Notes: a model not told the origin generated them from the sequence alone. Counted from the first letter of the stretch, positions 1-6,314 are shown. The stretch is DNA of 7,031 nucleotides from Clostridiales bacterium (GCA_009774735.1 VSOH01000076.1:1-7031); one strand, 5' to 3'. Made by a program: numbers and translations.

Positions 1-781
1 TTCTTGCTGCTTCAAAATCCCTATGGTGAATAACACCGACAATACTGTCAATATCATCAATATAAACGGGCAGACGACTGAAATTGGTACGGTTAAAAAC
101 TGCCTCAATTTCAGTGAGTGGGGCATACTTATCAACGGCTTCCACATCAACACGCGGAACTAAAATATCACTTACATCAATGTCATCAAATTCAATGGAT
201 GAACGTATAAGCTCACTTTCATTTTCATCAATTTCACCGCCGGTATGGGCCTCATCAACATAGGTTTTAAGCTCTTCTTCCGTTATGGTTTCAACACCGC
301 CTGTTTTAAACACCTTGTTCATCAGCTTTTTCCATGCTTTAAAGAAAACATTGAGCGGCGAAAAAATAATAATAAAGGCTTTTATAATGGGTGTAAATGC
401 AACAACTACCTTATCTGCCTTTTCTTTAGCGTAGGTTTTGGGAGTCACCTCACCGAAAATCAGAACAACAATTGTCATAACCACTGTTGATACGGTAGCG
501 CCAAGATCGCTGTTATCACCAAGCAATCCTGTAAAAAATAATGTTGCAAGTGATGTGCAGGCAATATTAACAATATTATTGCCGATAAGCACGGTTGACA
601 AAACAACATCATAATCCTCGGAAAGCTTCAGGGCTCTCTCAATTTTTTTGTTGCTTTCCCCCTCTTTCATCATTGCTTTAAGCTTTACCTTATTCAAAGA
701 TGAAAATGCTGTTTCCGATGCAGAAAAAAAGCCGCTCATCAATACAAGAACAATCATTGCAATCAATATACCCGTGTTCAT
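1..781 (-). CDS. CNNM/CorC-family membrane protein, DUF21 + CBS domains (partial, C-terminus off the left edge)
   Basis: This is an N-terminal fragment of 260 codons that runs in frame off the left edge; the start is ATG at 781-779. I translated it by hand. Residues 1-20 form a hydrophobic helix ending in SGFFSASETAFSS, the hallmark opening of DUF21 (CNNM transmembrane domain). Further DUF21 signatures are IGNNIVNI at about 66-73 and FGEVTPKTYAKEKAD at about 109-123. More membrane segments lie near 60-86, 96-110 and 125-145. An acidic linker (EEELKTYVDEAHTGGEIDE, about 168-186) leads into VSDILVPRVDV at about 203-213, the usual entry to the CBS pair; the first CBS motif is under way at the edge. 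Family members are Mg2+/Co2+-linked transport or efflux proteins, often annotated 'hemolysin C-like'; no haemolytic activity is implied. Family assignment is firm, the transported ion is inference. A canonical AAAGGAG lies 8 bases before the start. Confidence 0.95.
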   Translation of the reverse strand, partial: MNTGILIAMIVLVLMSGFFSASETAFSSLNKVKLKAMMKEGESNKKIERALKLSEDYDVVLSTVLIGNNIVNIACTSLATLFFTGLLGDNSDLGATVSTVVMTIVVLIFGEVTPKTYAKEKADKVVVAFTPIIKAFIIIFSPLNVFFKAWKKLMNKVFKTGGVETITEEELKTYVDEAHTGGEIDENESELIRSSIEFDDIDVSDILVPRVDVEAVDKYAPLTEIEAVFNRTNFSRLPVYIDDIDSIVGVIHHRDFEAAR

Positions 782-789
782 ATTTTAAA

Positions 790-796
790 CTCCTTT
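790..796 (-). promoter_or_regulatory. Ribosome binding site of the CNNM-family gene
   Basis: Reads AAAGGAG on the minus strand, 8 bases upstream of the ATG at 781. It fixes the start codon. It lies only 11 bases from the base of the hairpin at 808-832. Confidence 0.9.
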
Positions 797-802
797 ATAG
801 TA

Positions 803-832
803 CAAAAAGTGTGCAATACATTATTGCACACT
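803..832 (-). terminator. Perfect 11-bp hairpin plus T-run: terminator of the radical SAM gene or attenuator of the CNNM gene
   Basis: On the minus strand AGTGTGCAATA (832-822), loop ATG, then TATTGCACACT (818-808) is a perfect inverted repeat whose last T opens a run of five Ts (808-804). This has the form of an intrinsic terminator for transcripts from the radical SAM gene, whose stop codon is about 50 bases upstream. Its base is only 11 bases from the ribosome binding site of the next gene, leaving no room for a promoter between them. The CNNM gene must therefore be read through this hairpin, or start from a promoter inside or before it. The stem is only moderately GC-rich (4 of 11 pairs), so termination may be partial. 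Confidence 0.7.
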
Positions 833-852
833 GATTGTTGATATTTGCATTA

Positions 853-863
853 ATTATATTATA
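853..863 (-). promoter_or_regulatory. Weak candidate -10 element(s) upstream of the CNNM-family gene
   Basis: The minus strand reads TATAATATAAT here, two overlapping perfect -10 hexamers just after the radical SAM stop codon. No good -35 lies 16-18 bases upstream (TTATTA and GTAAAT are the best), so the call is tentative. A start near 845-852 would place the hairpin at 808-832 inside the leader of the CNNM transcript. Confidence 0.35.
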
Positions 864-882
864 GGCAAAAGACCATAATAAT

Positions 883-2310
883 TTACTCTGTTTTTTCAAA
901 CTCACCGAAAAGTCTGTCCTCGTCAGCAATTTCAAAATTATACATATTCTCATCTTTAATATGATTTTTGATGAATTTATCACGGTCAAACAGCTCATCA
1001 GCCTTAACCTTCCAAGCCTTTGCAGCGGCAATTGTTTTGTCAAACAGCTCATTTGCGCTCTCAGGATTTTCCATCTCTGTTGAATATGCACCTGTTTCTG
1101 CAACCATTTTACTGATAGCACCGGGGTTATCAAGCACCGGGCAAGGACGCAGCATATTGTTATTGAAAGGCTGATTTTTCTTATACGCCATAAAGAGCGG
1201 GCTCTTCAGTGCATCAAGCACAGAGCACTCCTTAATATTAACATTTGAATAATGAACAAAAGCACAAGGCTCACAGTCACCGTTTGCATTGATATGGAAG
1301 TAATGACGTCCGCCTGCTATACAGCCCTGAACATACTCACCGTCATTCCAGAAATCCATTGCAAAAATAGGCTTTGTATGACGCCACTCATGCACCTTTT
1401 TGTACATAAGACCTCTTTGCTCAGGTGACACCATTAAATCTGTAACCGCACCATTGCCTGTAGGCATATATGTAAAGAACCAAGCAAACATTACGCCCTG
1501 GTCAATGAGCCAATCCATATATTCATCAGTTGACAGCACATCCGTATTTTTGCTTGTATAGCAAAGTGATGCCCCAAACGGAATACCTCTGTCCTTAAGA
1601 CGCTTCATTGCAGCAGTACACTTTTTGAAAGTACCATCACCGCGGCGGAAATCGTTATCCTCCTCATATCCCTCAATTGAGAAAGCAGGAAGGAAATTGC
1701 CGACCTCACCGATTTCATCAGCAAAGCTGTCATCAATAAGAGTTCCGTTTGTAAAGCTCATAAAAATACAATCCGGATTTTCACGGCAAAGACGCATTAA
1801 ATCAGCACGTCTGATTGTCGGCTCACCGCCTGTATAAAGGAACATATATGTACCAAGTTCTTTAGCCTCACGGATAATTCTTGCCAAATCATCATATGAA
1901 AGCTGGCTGTTCTTGCCGTATTCAGCAGCCCAGCAGCCCTTACATTTAAGATTGCAGGCAGCAGTCGGATCCATAAGAATTGCCCACGGAACATTACAGC
2001 CGTTTTCCTCAATAGCCTTCATTCTTTTTGAATAGCTGTTGATTGCAACATTGAGTGCAGGGGGGACAAGCTTTTCAACAACATTGATATTGGTATCACA
2101 AATAAGCTTTTTAGCAAAAATCATCCAGTTATTATCAGGGTCATCAATTACCTTATGTAAACCGGCATATGTACTTCTGTTAACCTTTTTAACATCGGCA
2201 GCTTCAAGCAGGCTGAGAATTTTCGGTGCATTGGCATTAAAATCCTTACGTGCATACTTAATAGCATTTTTAATTGCAACAGACATTACTGTCTCTTTTA
2301 TAGATTTCAT
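883..2310 (-). CDS. Radical SAM enzyme with SPASM/twitch-like C-terminal cysteines, substrate unknown
   Basis: Full-length 475-residue protein. About 110 residues of mostly helical N-terminal extension come first. The radical SAM core then opens with DPTAACNLKCKGCW, giving the CxxxCxxC cluster ligands Cys119, Cys123 and Cys126. The SAM-binding GGE follows at 161-163 (LYTGGEPTIRR), then FTNGTLID at about 186-193. After the barrel, Cys330, Cys346 and Cys349 (GDCEPC), with Cys362 and Cys390 (RPCPVLDNP) as further candidates, resemble the auxiliary Fe-S ligands of SPASM or twitch domains. No signal peptide, so cytosolic and oxygen-sensitive. Family enzymes use 5'-deoxyadenosyl radicals on peptides, proteins, cofactors or lipids. 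No precursor peptide, sulfatase or cofactor gene sits beside it, so I do not name a substrate. The ATG at 2310 is supported by GAGAGG six bases upstream; an internal Met9 has no comparable site. It has its own promoter at 2373-2401. Confidence 0.93.
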   Translation of the reverse strand: MKSIKETVMSVAIKNAIKYARKDFNANAPKILSLLEAADVKKVNRSTYAGLHKVIDDPDNNWMIFAKKLICDTNINVVEKLVPPALNVAINSYSKRMKAIEENGCNVPWAILMDPTAACNLKCKGCWAAEYGKNSQLSYDDLARIIREAKELGTYMFLYTGGEPTIRRADLMRLCRENPDCIFMSFTNGTLIDDSFADEIGEVGNFLPAFSIEGYEEDNDFRRGDGTFKKCTAAMKRLKDRGIPFGASLCYTSKNTDVLSTDEYMDWLIDQGVMFAWFFTYMPTGNGAVTDLMVSPEQRGLMYKKVHEWRHTKPIFAMDFWNDGEYVQGCIAGGRHYFHINANGDCEPCAFVHYSNVNIKECSVLDALKSPLFMAYKKNQPFNNNMLRPCPVLDNPGAISKMVAETGAYSTEMENPESANELFDKTIAAAKAWKVKADELFDRDKFIKNHIKDENMYNFEIADEDRLFGEFEKTE

Positions 2311-2316
2311 AATAAT

Positions 2317-2322
2317 CCTCTC
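2317..2322 (-). promoter_or_regulatory. Ribosome binding site of the radical SAM gene
   Basis: GAGAGG on the minus strand, six bases before the ATG at 2310. It favours this start over the in-frame Met nine codons in. Confidence 0.75.
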
Positions 2323-2372
2323 TTAATCTTATCATATAAAGGGTATTTCCCCCTTAATTCGATACAATAGAA

Positions 2373-2401
2373 AATATATTCCTTTTACATAGAAATGTCA
2401 A
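2373..2401 (-). promoter_or_regulatory. Sigma-A promoter of the radical SAM gene
   Basis: On the minus strand a perfect -35 TTGACA (2401-2396) is followed by a 17-base spacer and the -10 TATATT (2378-2373, 5 of 6 consensus). Transcription should start near 2366, giving a leader of about 55 bases. The leader contains a weak 5-bp inverted repeat (AAGGG/CCCTT, 2355-2339) and no other recognisable element. The gene therefore need not depend on read-through from lacZ. Confidence 0.85.
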
Positions 2402-2454
2402 GTTAAATTTTTATAACATTTTAATAGACACCAAAACACTGAACACACTTAAGT
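2402..2454. other. Short spacer after lacZ with no convincing terminator
   Basis: These 53 AT-rich bases lie between the lacZ stop and the -35 of the radical SAM promoter. The only symmetry is the 8-base palindrome ACTTAAGT at 2447-2454, with no T-run behind it. I see no intrinsic terminator, so lacZ transcripts may continue into the radical SAM gene or end by Rho-dependent termination. Confidence 0.6.
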
Positions 2455-5400
2455 TTAAAATCTGATTTGAAATTTCAGACGATAAATCCTGTCCGTTTTA
2501 TTTTTATACACATCATTACAGTGAGCACCCCAGCTATCGTAACCACCCACACCCTGCTGTCTTGCAATAAGCCTTACAACAGTTTTATTATATTCAGGCA
2601 ATTCCTTTTTATGCCAAGCCTCCTCAACTTCCTTAGGAAGATAGTGGCATATATTCATCTCCATCTGAGGCTGGGCAATCACGGAAAATACCTTTTTGTC
2701 ACCGACAATTGTTGCATAGCGTACACCTGTTCTGTTTCCGCATTCCTGTGGTTTAAGATAATCAACCCACATATCGTTAACAGTTGTGTTATACAGTCCT
2801 ATCATTGTACCGTTGCAGCGGTCAATGTAATTTTCCTCAGGTCCTCTGCCGAGATATGTTACATTTTCAAAATCCTTAGGCAGTTCAAATAATACTGAAA
2901 CTTCAGGAATTTCAGGCAAAGTATCATCCGGTGAAAACTGCAAATCAACCTCAATACCCTTTGAGGTGATTGTATAAACCACAACAGCCTTGCATTCAGG
3001 CTGTGTGCACACCGTTGCACCGCAGGTAACGATAACCTTTCTGCCGTTTTCAAGTATTTTATAATTTTGAATTGACCATTTTGTGTTGTTGTAAATACCC
3101 GGTGTATCACCGGCATCACGCCAGCAGCCAAGCCTTGAGCCGGCTCTGCTGCCTCTGTCATTATCAGTAAGAGCTCTCCAGAAATTAAGACGCATAGGCT
3201 GCTGAAGCAGTTCTTCACCGCCTACCTTGATGGAATAAAGCTGATTACGCTCTCTCTTCTCAAAACGCACATTCACATCATCACTTATGATTCTGAGTGA
3301 GCCATAGGTATCATCAATTATCAATTCAGCATCAGATTCAAGCTCATCATATGTATTTTCAAATTCATTAATAATAAACTGCTCGCAGGCAACAATATGC
3401 CCCTCTTCACACCAGGAAGTTTCCTCTTTGGTTCTAAGCTCAAGGTTTAGATAACATTCGGTATTATTTACTCTGCTGAGCTCAAGATCAACAATTTTCT
3501 TCTGACCTGCAGGCAGATTAATATCAACCGTACCGCTGCAGAAAATACCCTTATCGGAGCACTGACACCAATAAAGCTCATATTCATTCAGATTTGTAAA
3601 CATAAACTTATTTTTGATTTCAATCATACCCCTTTGAGCATCAACAGCATTGAAATCAACATTCTGATAAAGCTTTTTAATTTCGGCTAACTTTGGTGTT
3701 TCCTTTCTGTCACCAAACAAAAGACCGTTTCCGCAGAAATGACCATCGTGAGGATTTTCACCAAAGTCACCGCCGTAGGCAAGGTATTCAACGCCGTTTT
3801 CGTCAGTGGTTAAAATGCTCTGGTCAACCCAGTCCCATACAAAGCCGCCCTGCAGACAGGGATACTTATCCCAAAGCTTTGTATATTCATCCGTTGAACC
3901 GCAGGAATTGCCCATTGCATGCGTGTATTCGCAAAGAATGAAGGGTCTGCCGTCACGCTGAGTCAATGCATACTCCTCACACTCCCATGGCTTATAGTAC
4001 ATTTTTGACTGAACATCGGAAAGCTCCTTTTCGTCGGGTGCACGGTGACACTCAAAATGCACAAAGCGTGTAGAATCTGCATTCTTAATATACTTATACA
4101 TTTTTTTAGGTGTTTCGCCGCCCAATGACTCATTGCCCAGTGACCAGCAAACAACACTTGTAACATTTTTATCACGGTTATATGTAGCCTTCATACGCTC
4201 CATACAAGCCTTTTCCCATTCAGGTCTTGAGCCCGGAAGCTGAGGACAGCCGATTATTGTTGACCAGCCTGTACCATGAGTTTCCATATTATTTTCATCA
4301 ATTACATAAAGACCGTATTCATCACAAAGCTCAAGAAAACGCGGAGCATTCGGATAATGTGAGGTACGCACTGCATTAATATTTGACCGTTTCATAACCT
4401 CAAGGTCATAACGCATGGTTTCCTCGGTTACATATCTTCCTGTACGGCAGTCAAATTCATGGCGGTTTGTCCCCTTGAACACAACTCTTTCACCGTTAAT
4501 TCTGATAATGCCGTCTTTGATTTCAACGGTTCTGAAACCAATTTTCTGGCTTATATATTCAATAGGAACACCATTATCCTTAAGTGTTAACACAAGCGTA
4601 TAAAGATATGGACTTTCTGCAGACCACGGCTTAACATCGGCAACGATAGCCTTAAGCTTAGTAACATGATCCTCATCTGCATATTGGCAGTCGAGAGCAA
4701 CAGTAAGCCCTGCATCATCAATAATACACATATCAATGCTCAGTGTTTCATATGTACCGTTCGTTCTGACCTCTGCCTCAGCATAACCATCACTTAATGT
4801 AACATCAGGATTTGCAGTAACCTTGAAATCTCGTATATACTGCCTTTCAGTGGTATAAATATAAACATCTCTGAATATACCGCCCATTCTCCACATATCC
4901 TGACATTCAAGCCAGGAGCCTGTGCACCAGCGGTACACCTCAACACCGATAACATTTGAGCCTTCCACAAGATACCTTGTAATATCAAATTCACTGCGGT
5001 GGAAGGTTGATTCGCTGTAACCGACTCTTTCGCCGTTTATGTAAAGATAAAATGCAGATTCAACACCCTCAAAGCAAAGCACCACTCTTTTTGAAAGCAA
5101 ACTCTGATTAACATTGATTTTTTTAACATAGCATCCGACAGGGTTGTGTTTGGTGGGTGCATTAGGCGGACAGATATCCTCGCTCCCCTCCCATGGATAA
5201 CGCACATTGCAGTACTGATTCTGATCATATCCCTGCATCTGCCATGAGCAGGGCACAATAACAGTATCCCAGTTATGCGTGTCATAATGGGGCTGTGCAA
5301 AATCAGTCGGTCTGTATGCATAATTCTTATAAAGCTTAAATTTCCATTTGCCGTTGAGCAGCTTACAGCGTGAGGATGCATATCTGTCGCATCTCTTAGC

Positions 5401-5514
5401 CTCCTCCATACTGTCATATGGCATAAAGGTCGCATGCTGCGGCAATCTGTTAACACCGACAATTTCGGGATTGGACTGCCACTCAGTATAACCGTCAATA
5501 AAATTTCTTTCCAT
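2455..5514 (-). CDS. lacZ: Beta-galactosidase, glycoside hydrolase family 2 (LacZ type)
   Basis: Hydrolyses terminal beta-D-galactosides such as lactose. It has no signal peptide, so it acts in the cytosol. From ATG 5514 it has 1019 residues, matching E. coli LacZ (about 1023). Domains in order, roughly: GH2 sugar-binding domain (25-215), Ig-like domain (215-325), TIM barrel (325-620), a second Ig-like domain, and the small-chain beta-sandwich (735-1015). Catalytic residues are present: acid/base Glu462 in WSLGNES and nucleophile Glu529 in ILCEYTHAMGNS with His532. Metal ligands match Glu411 and His413 (METHG), Asp206 (QDMWRMGGIFRDV), and Phe593 and Asn596 (HFCGNG). C-terminal GGYDSWG gives Trp995, equivalent to Trp999. 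Compared with E. coli, Asn102 is Ser90 and Arg599 is Gly591. An in-frame TTG at 5529 would add five residues, but it overlaps the GGAG that serves ATG 5514. It follows the sugar transferase by 29 bases with no promoter between them, so they are probably co-transcribed. Confidence 0.97.
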   Translation of the reverse strand: MERNFIDGYTEWQSNPEIVGVNRLPQHATFMPYDSMEEAKRCDRYASSRCKLLNGKWKFKLYKNYAYRPTDFAQPHYDTHNWDTVIVPCSWQMQGYDQNQYCNVRYPWEGSEDICPPNAPTKHNPVGCYVKKINVNQSLLSKRVVLCFEGVESAFYLYINGERVGYSESTFHRSEFDITRYLVEGSNVIGVEVYRWCTGSWLECQDMWRMGGIFRDVYIYTTERQYIRDFKVTANPDVTLSDGYAEAEVRTNGTYETLSIDMCIIDDAGLTVALDCQYADEDHVTKLKAIVADVKPWSAESPYLYTLVLTLKDNGVPIEYISQKIGFRTVEIKDGIIRINGERVVFKGTNRHEFDCRTGRYVTEETMRYDLEVMKRSNINAVRTSHYPNAPRFLELCDEYGLYVIDENNMETHGTGWSTIIGCPQLPGSRPEWEKACMERMKATYNRDKNVTSVVCWSLGNESLGGETPKKMYKYIKNADSTRFVHFECHRAPDEKELSDVQSKMYYKPWECEEYALTQRDGRPFILCEYTHAMGNSCGSTDEYTKLWDKYPCLQGGFVWDWVDQSILTTDENGVEYLAYGGDFGENPHDGHFCGNGLLFGDRKETPKLAEIKKLYQNVDFNAVDAQRGMIEIKNKFMFTNLNEYELYWCQCSDKGIFCSGTVDINLPAGQKKIVDLELSRVNNTECYLNLELRTKEETSWCEEGHIVACEQFIINEFENTYDELESDAELIIDDTYGSLRIISDDVNVRFEKRERNQLYSIKVGGEELLQQPMRLNFWRALTDNDRGSRAGSRLGCWRDAGDTPGIYNNTKWSIQNYKILENGRKVIVTCGATVCTQPECKAVVVYTITSKGIEVDLQFSPDDTLPEIPEVSVLFELPKDFENVTYLGRGPEENYIDRCNGTMIGLYNTTVNDMWVDYLKPQECGNRTGVRYATIVGDKKVFSVIAQPQMEMNICHYLPKEVEEAWHKKELPEYNKTVVRLIARQQGVGGYDSWGAHCNDVYKNKTDRIYRLKFQIRF

Positions 5515-5523
5515 AAAATATAT

Positions 5524-5527
5524 CTCC
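5524..5527 (-). promoter_or_regulatory. Ribosome binding site that decides the lacZ start
   Basis: GGAG on the minus strand, nine bases before ATG 5514. The upstream in-frame TTG (5529-5527) overlaps this GGAG and has no site of its own, so ATG 5514 is the better start. Confidence 0.75.
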
Positions 5528-5543
5528 AATATATATTCGCAAT

Positions 5544-6161
5544 TTATCGTCTGTGGATAGTGCCCTCCTGATAACCCTCTTGCTTAAGAGCAACTCCGAC
5601 ACTTCTCAAAAGGATAACCAAATCAAGCTTAAGCGACCAGTTATCGCAGTAAAGCTTGTCAAATTTCATCTTTTTCATAAATGATATTTCATCTCTGCCG
5701 TTAATCTGCGCCATACCCGTAAGACCCGGTCTGAAACGATATACACCTGATTCAAGCCTGAAACGATGAGCCCTCATCTCTGATGAAATCAGGGGACGCG
5801 GACCGACAAAACTCATATCACCCTTTAAAATATTCCAGAGCTGAGGAAGCTCATCAAGACTGGTTTTTCGCAAAAATTTACCCACTCTTGTGATATACTG
5901 CTCCGGATTTTCAAGCTGTCCTGTTGCAACATTCGGTGTATTATTTTTCATTGTCTGAAATTTATATATTTTGAATGGTTTGCCCCTTCTTCCTCTTCTT
6001 TCATGAGAAAAGAAAACACTTGTATTCGGGGTAAGCAGATTAGCAATACAAATAATCAAAAACAGCGGTGACAGAATAATTAATGAAAAAAACGACACCA
6101 CTATATCAAATAATCTTTTGAATTTTGTAGGTCCGAAATACTTTTTTAATTTATCATTCAT
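5544..6161 (-). CDS. Bacterial sugar transferase: monotopic phosphoglycosyl transferase (PglC/WcaJ catalytic-domain type)
   Basis: A 205-residue enzyme predicted to transfer a phospho-sugar from a UDP-sugar to undecaprenyl phosphate, the first membrane step of capsule, exopolysaccharide or protein-glycan synthesis. Residues 16-41 form one hydrophobic segment broken by Ser31-Pro32, the re-entrant helix typical of the monotopic superfamily. Then come the interfacial FKIYKFQTM (63-71), the catalytic Asp103-Glu104 dyad in TSLDELPQLWN, FVGPRPL (118-124) and RPGLTGMAQINGRD (144-157). The length fits the minimal PglC-like form, without the extra membrane domain of WbaP/WcaJ. KFQTM departs from the more usual KFR[ST]M, and TGM replaces the common TGW. 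The sugar cannot be told from sequence. The ATG at 6161 has AAGGA eight bases upstream. It is first in an operon with lacZ; no glycosyltransferase, flippase or polymerase gene is nearby. Confidence 0.95.
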   Translation of the reverse strand: MNDKLKKYFGPTKFKRLFDIVVSFFSLIILSPLFLIICIANLLTPNTSVFFSHERRGRRGKPFKIYKFQTMKNNTPNVATGQLENPEQYITRVGKFLRKTSLDELPQLWNILKGDMSFVGPRPLISSEMRAHRFRLESGVYRFRPGLTGMAQINGRDEISFMKKMKFDKLYCDNWSLKLDLVILLRSVGVALKQEGYQEGTIHRR

Positions 6162-6198
6162 TTATAACATCCTTAAAGATAAAAACGGAGCAATTCAT
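6154..6198 (-). CDS. Possible 14-codon leader ORF overlapping the sugar transferase start
   Basis: In the leader of the operon, GGAG (6209-6206) stands seven bases before an ATG (6198) that opens a 14-codon frame (MNCSVFIFKDVINE). Its TGA at 6156-6154 falls inside codons 2-3 of the sugar transferase, in another frame, so the uORF reads across the real start codon and its SD. This geometry suits translational coupling or leader-peptide control. The SD and ATG lie within the hairpin at 6187-6209, so folding would hide them. An ORF this short can arise by chance; only the SD spacing and overlap support it. Confidence 0.3.
   Translation of the reverse strand: MNCSVFIFKDVINE
6170..6174 (-). promoter_or_regulatory. 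Ribosome binding site of the sugar transferase gene
   Basis: AAGGA on the minus strand, eight bases before ATG 6161. It lies 6 bases after the T-run of the leader hairpin at 6187-6209 and within the possible leader ORF. Confidence 0.8.
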
Positions 6199-6209
6199 AT
6201 GAACACTCC
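6181..6209 (-). terminator. Terminator-like hairpin with T5 in the sugar transferase leader (candidate attenuator)
   Basis: On the minus strand GGAG (6209-6206) pairs with CTCC (6190-6187). Two G-T wobbles, a one-base bulge and an inner TTC/GAA stem around the palindrome TTCATATGAA (6203-6194) extend it, and GTTTTT follows (6186-6181). This looks like a weak intrinsic terminator between the promoter and the first gene. The stem is imperfect, so it may act only conditionally. The same DNA could also hold a second, weaker promoter: TTGACT (6222-6217), 17 bases, TATGAA (6199-6194). Confidence 0.35.
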
Positions 6210-6234
6210 ATATTCGAGTCAATTTGATAAATAA

Positions 6235-6259
6235 CTACATAATGTAGCCAGTCTACTGG
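6235..6259 (-). repeat. Two adjacent small inverted repeats at the start of the sugar transferase leader
   Basis: Minus-strand CCAGT-AG-ACTGG (6259-6248) lies directly after the -10 box and spans the predicted start site near 6253, a position suited to an operator. Beside it CTACA-TTA-TGTAG (6247-6235) is a perfect 5-bp hairpin with a three-base loop, extendable by two G-T pairs (GGCTACA/TGTAGTT). It would sit at the very 5' end of the transcript. GTAG of the first repeat can also pair with CTAC of the second. Confidence 0.45.
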
Positions 6260-6288
6260 ATTATACCACATATGATTACAATATGCAA
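6260..6288 (-). promoter_or_regulatory. Sigma-A promoter of the sugar transferase-lacZ operon
   Basis: On the minus strand -35 TTGCAT (6288-6283, 4 of 6), a 17-base spacer, and a perfect -10 TATAAT (6265-6260) preceded by TGG, which forms an extended -10. Transcription is predicted from about 6253, giving a leader of about 90 bases before ATG 6161. This is the strongest minus-strand promoter in the spacer. Confidence 0.8.
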
Positions 6289-6314
6289 TTTTTTTATAAT
6301 AATTTTAAAAAATA
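6289..6314. promoter_or_regulatory. A/T-tract between back-to-back divergent promoters (UP-element-like)
   Basis: The 26 bases between the two -35 boxes consist only of A and T, with runs of seven Ts and six As. Such tracts directly upstream of -35 boxes commonly bind the RNA polymerase alpha C-terminal domain and could boost both promoters. The role is inferred from composition and position only. Confidence 0.45.

Noticed and set aside
245..490. An 81-codon plus-strand open frame within the CNNM-family gene.
   Set aside because: It is the antisense shadow of a gene with clear DUF21 and CBS motifs and has cysteine- and asparagine-rich low-quality composition.
795..1133. A 112-codon minus-strand open frame across the 3' end of the radical SAM gene.
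   Set aside because: It lies mostly within the radical SAM gene in another frame, runs through the hairpin at 808-832, and shows no recognisable domain or good ribosome binding site.
2339..2355. AAGGG/CCCTT inverted repeat in the radical SAM leader considered as a regulatory hairpin or riboswitch.
   Set aside because: A 5-bp stem with a 7-base loop and no other conserved structure; not enough to claim a regulatory RNA.
2447..2454. ACTTAAGT palindrome after lacZ considered as a terminator.
   Set aside because: Only 4 bp per arm with no loop and no T-run on the minus strand.
2859..5498. Several open frames of 60-150 codons in other frames or antisense within lacZ.
   Set aside because: All are fully covered by a lacZ gene with intact catalytic motifs; none shows a domain or start signal of its own.
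5515..5529. Five-codon N-terminal extension of lacZ from a TTG start at 5529.
   Set aside because: The TTG overlaps the GGAG that is correctly spaced for ATG 5514 and has no ribosome binding site of its own; the ATG start gives the expected family length.
6194..6222. Second promoter TTGACT-17-TATGAA for the sugar transferase, nearer the gene.
   Set aside because: Its -10 matches only 4 of 6 and it lies within the leader hairpin; the extended -10 promoter at 6260-6288 is much better. It is not excluded, and if used it would remove the leader structures from the transcript.
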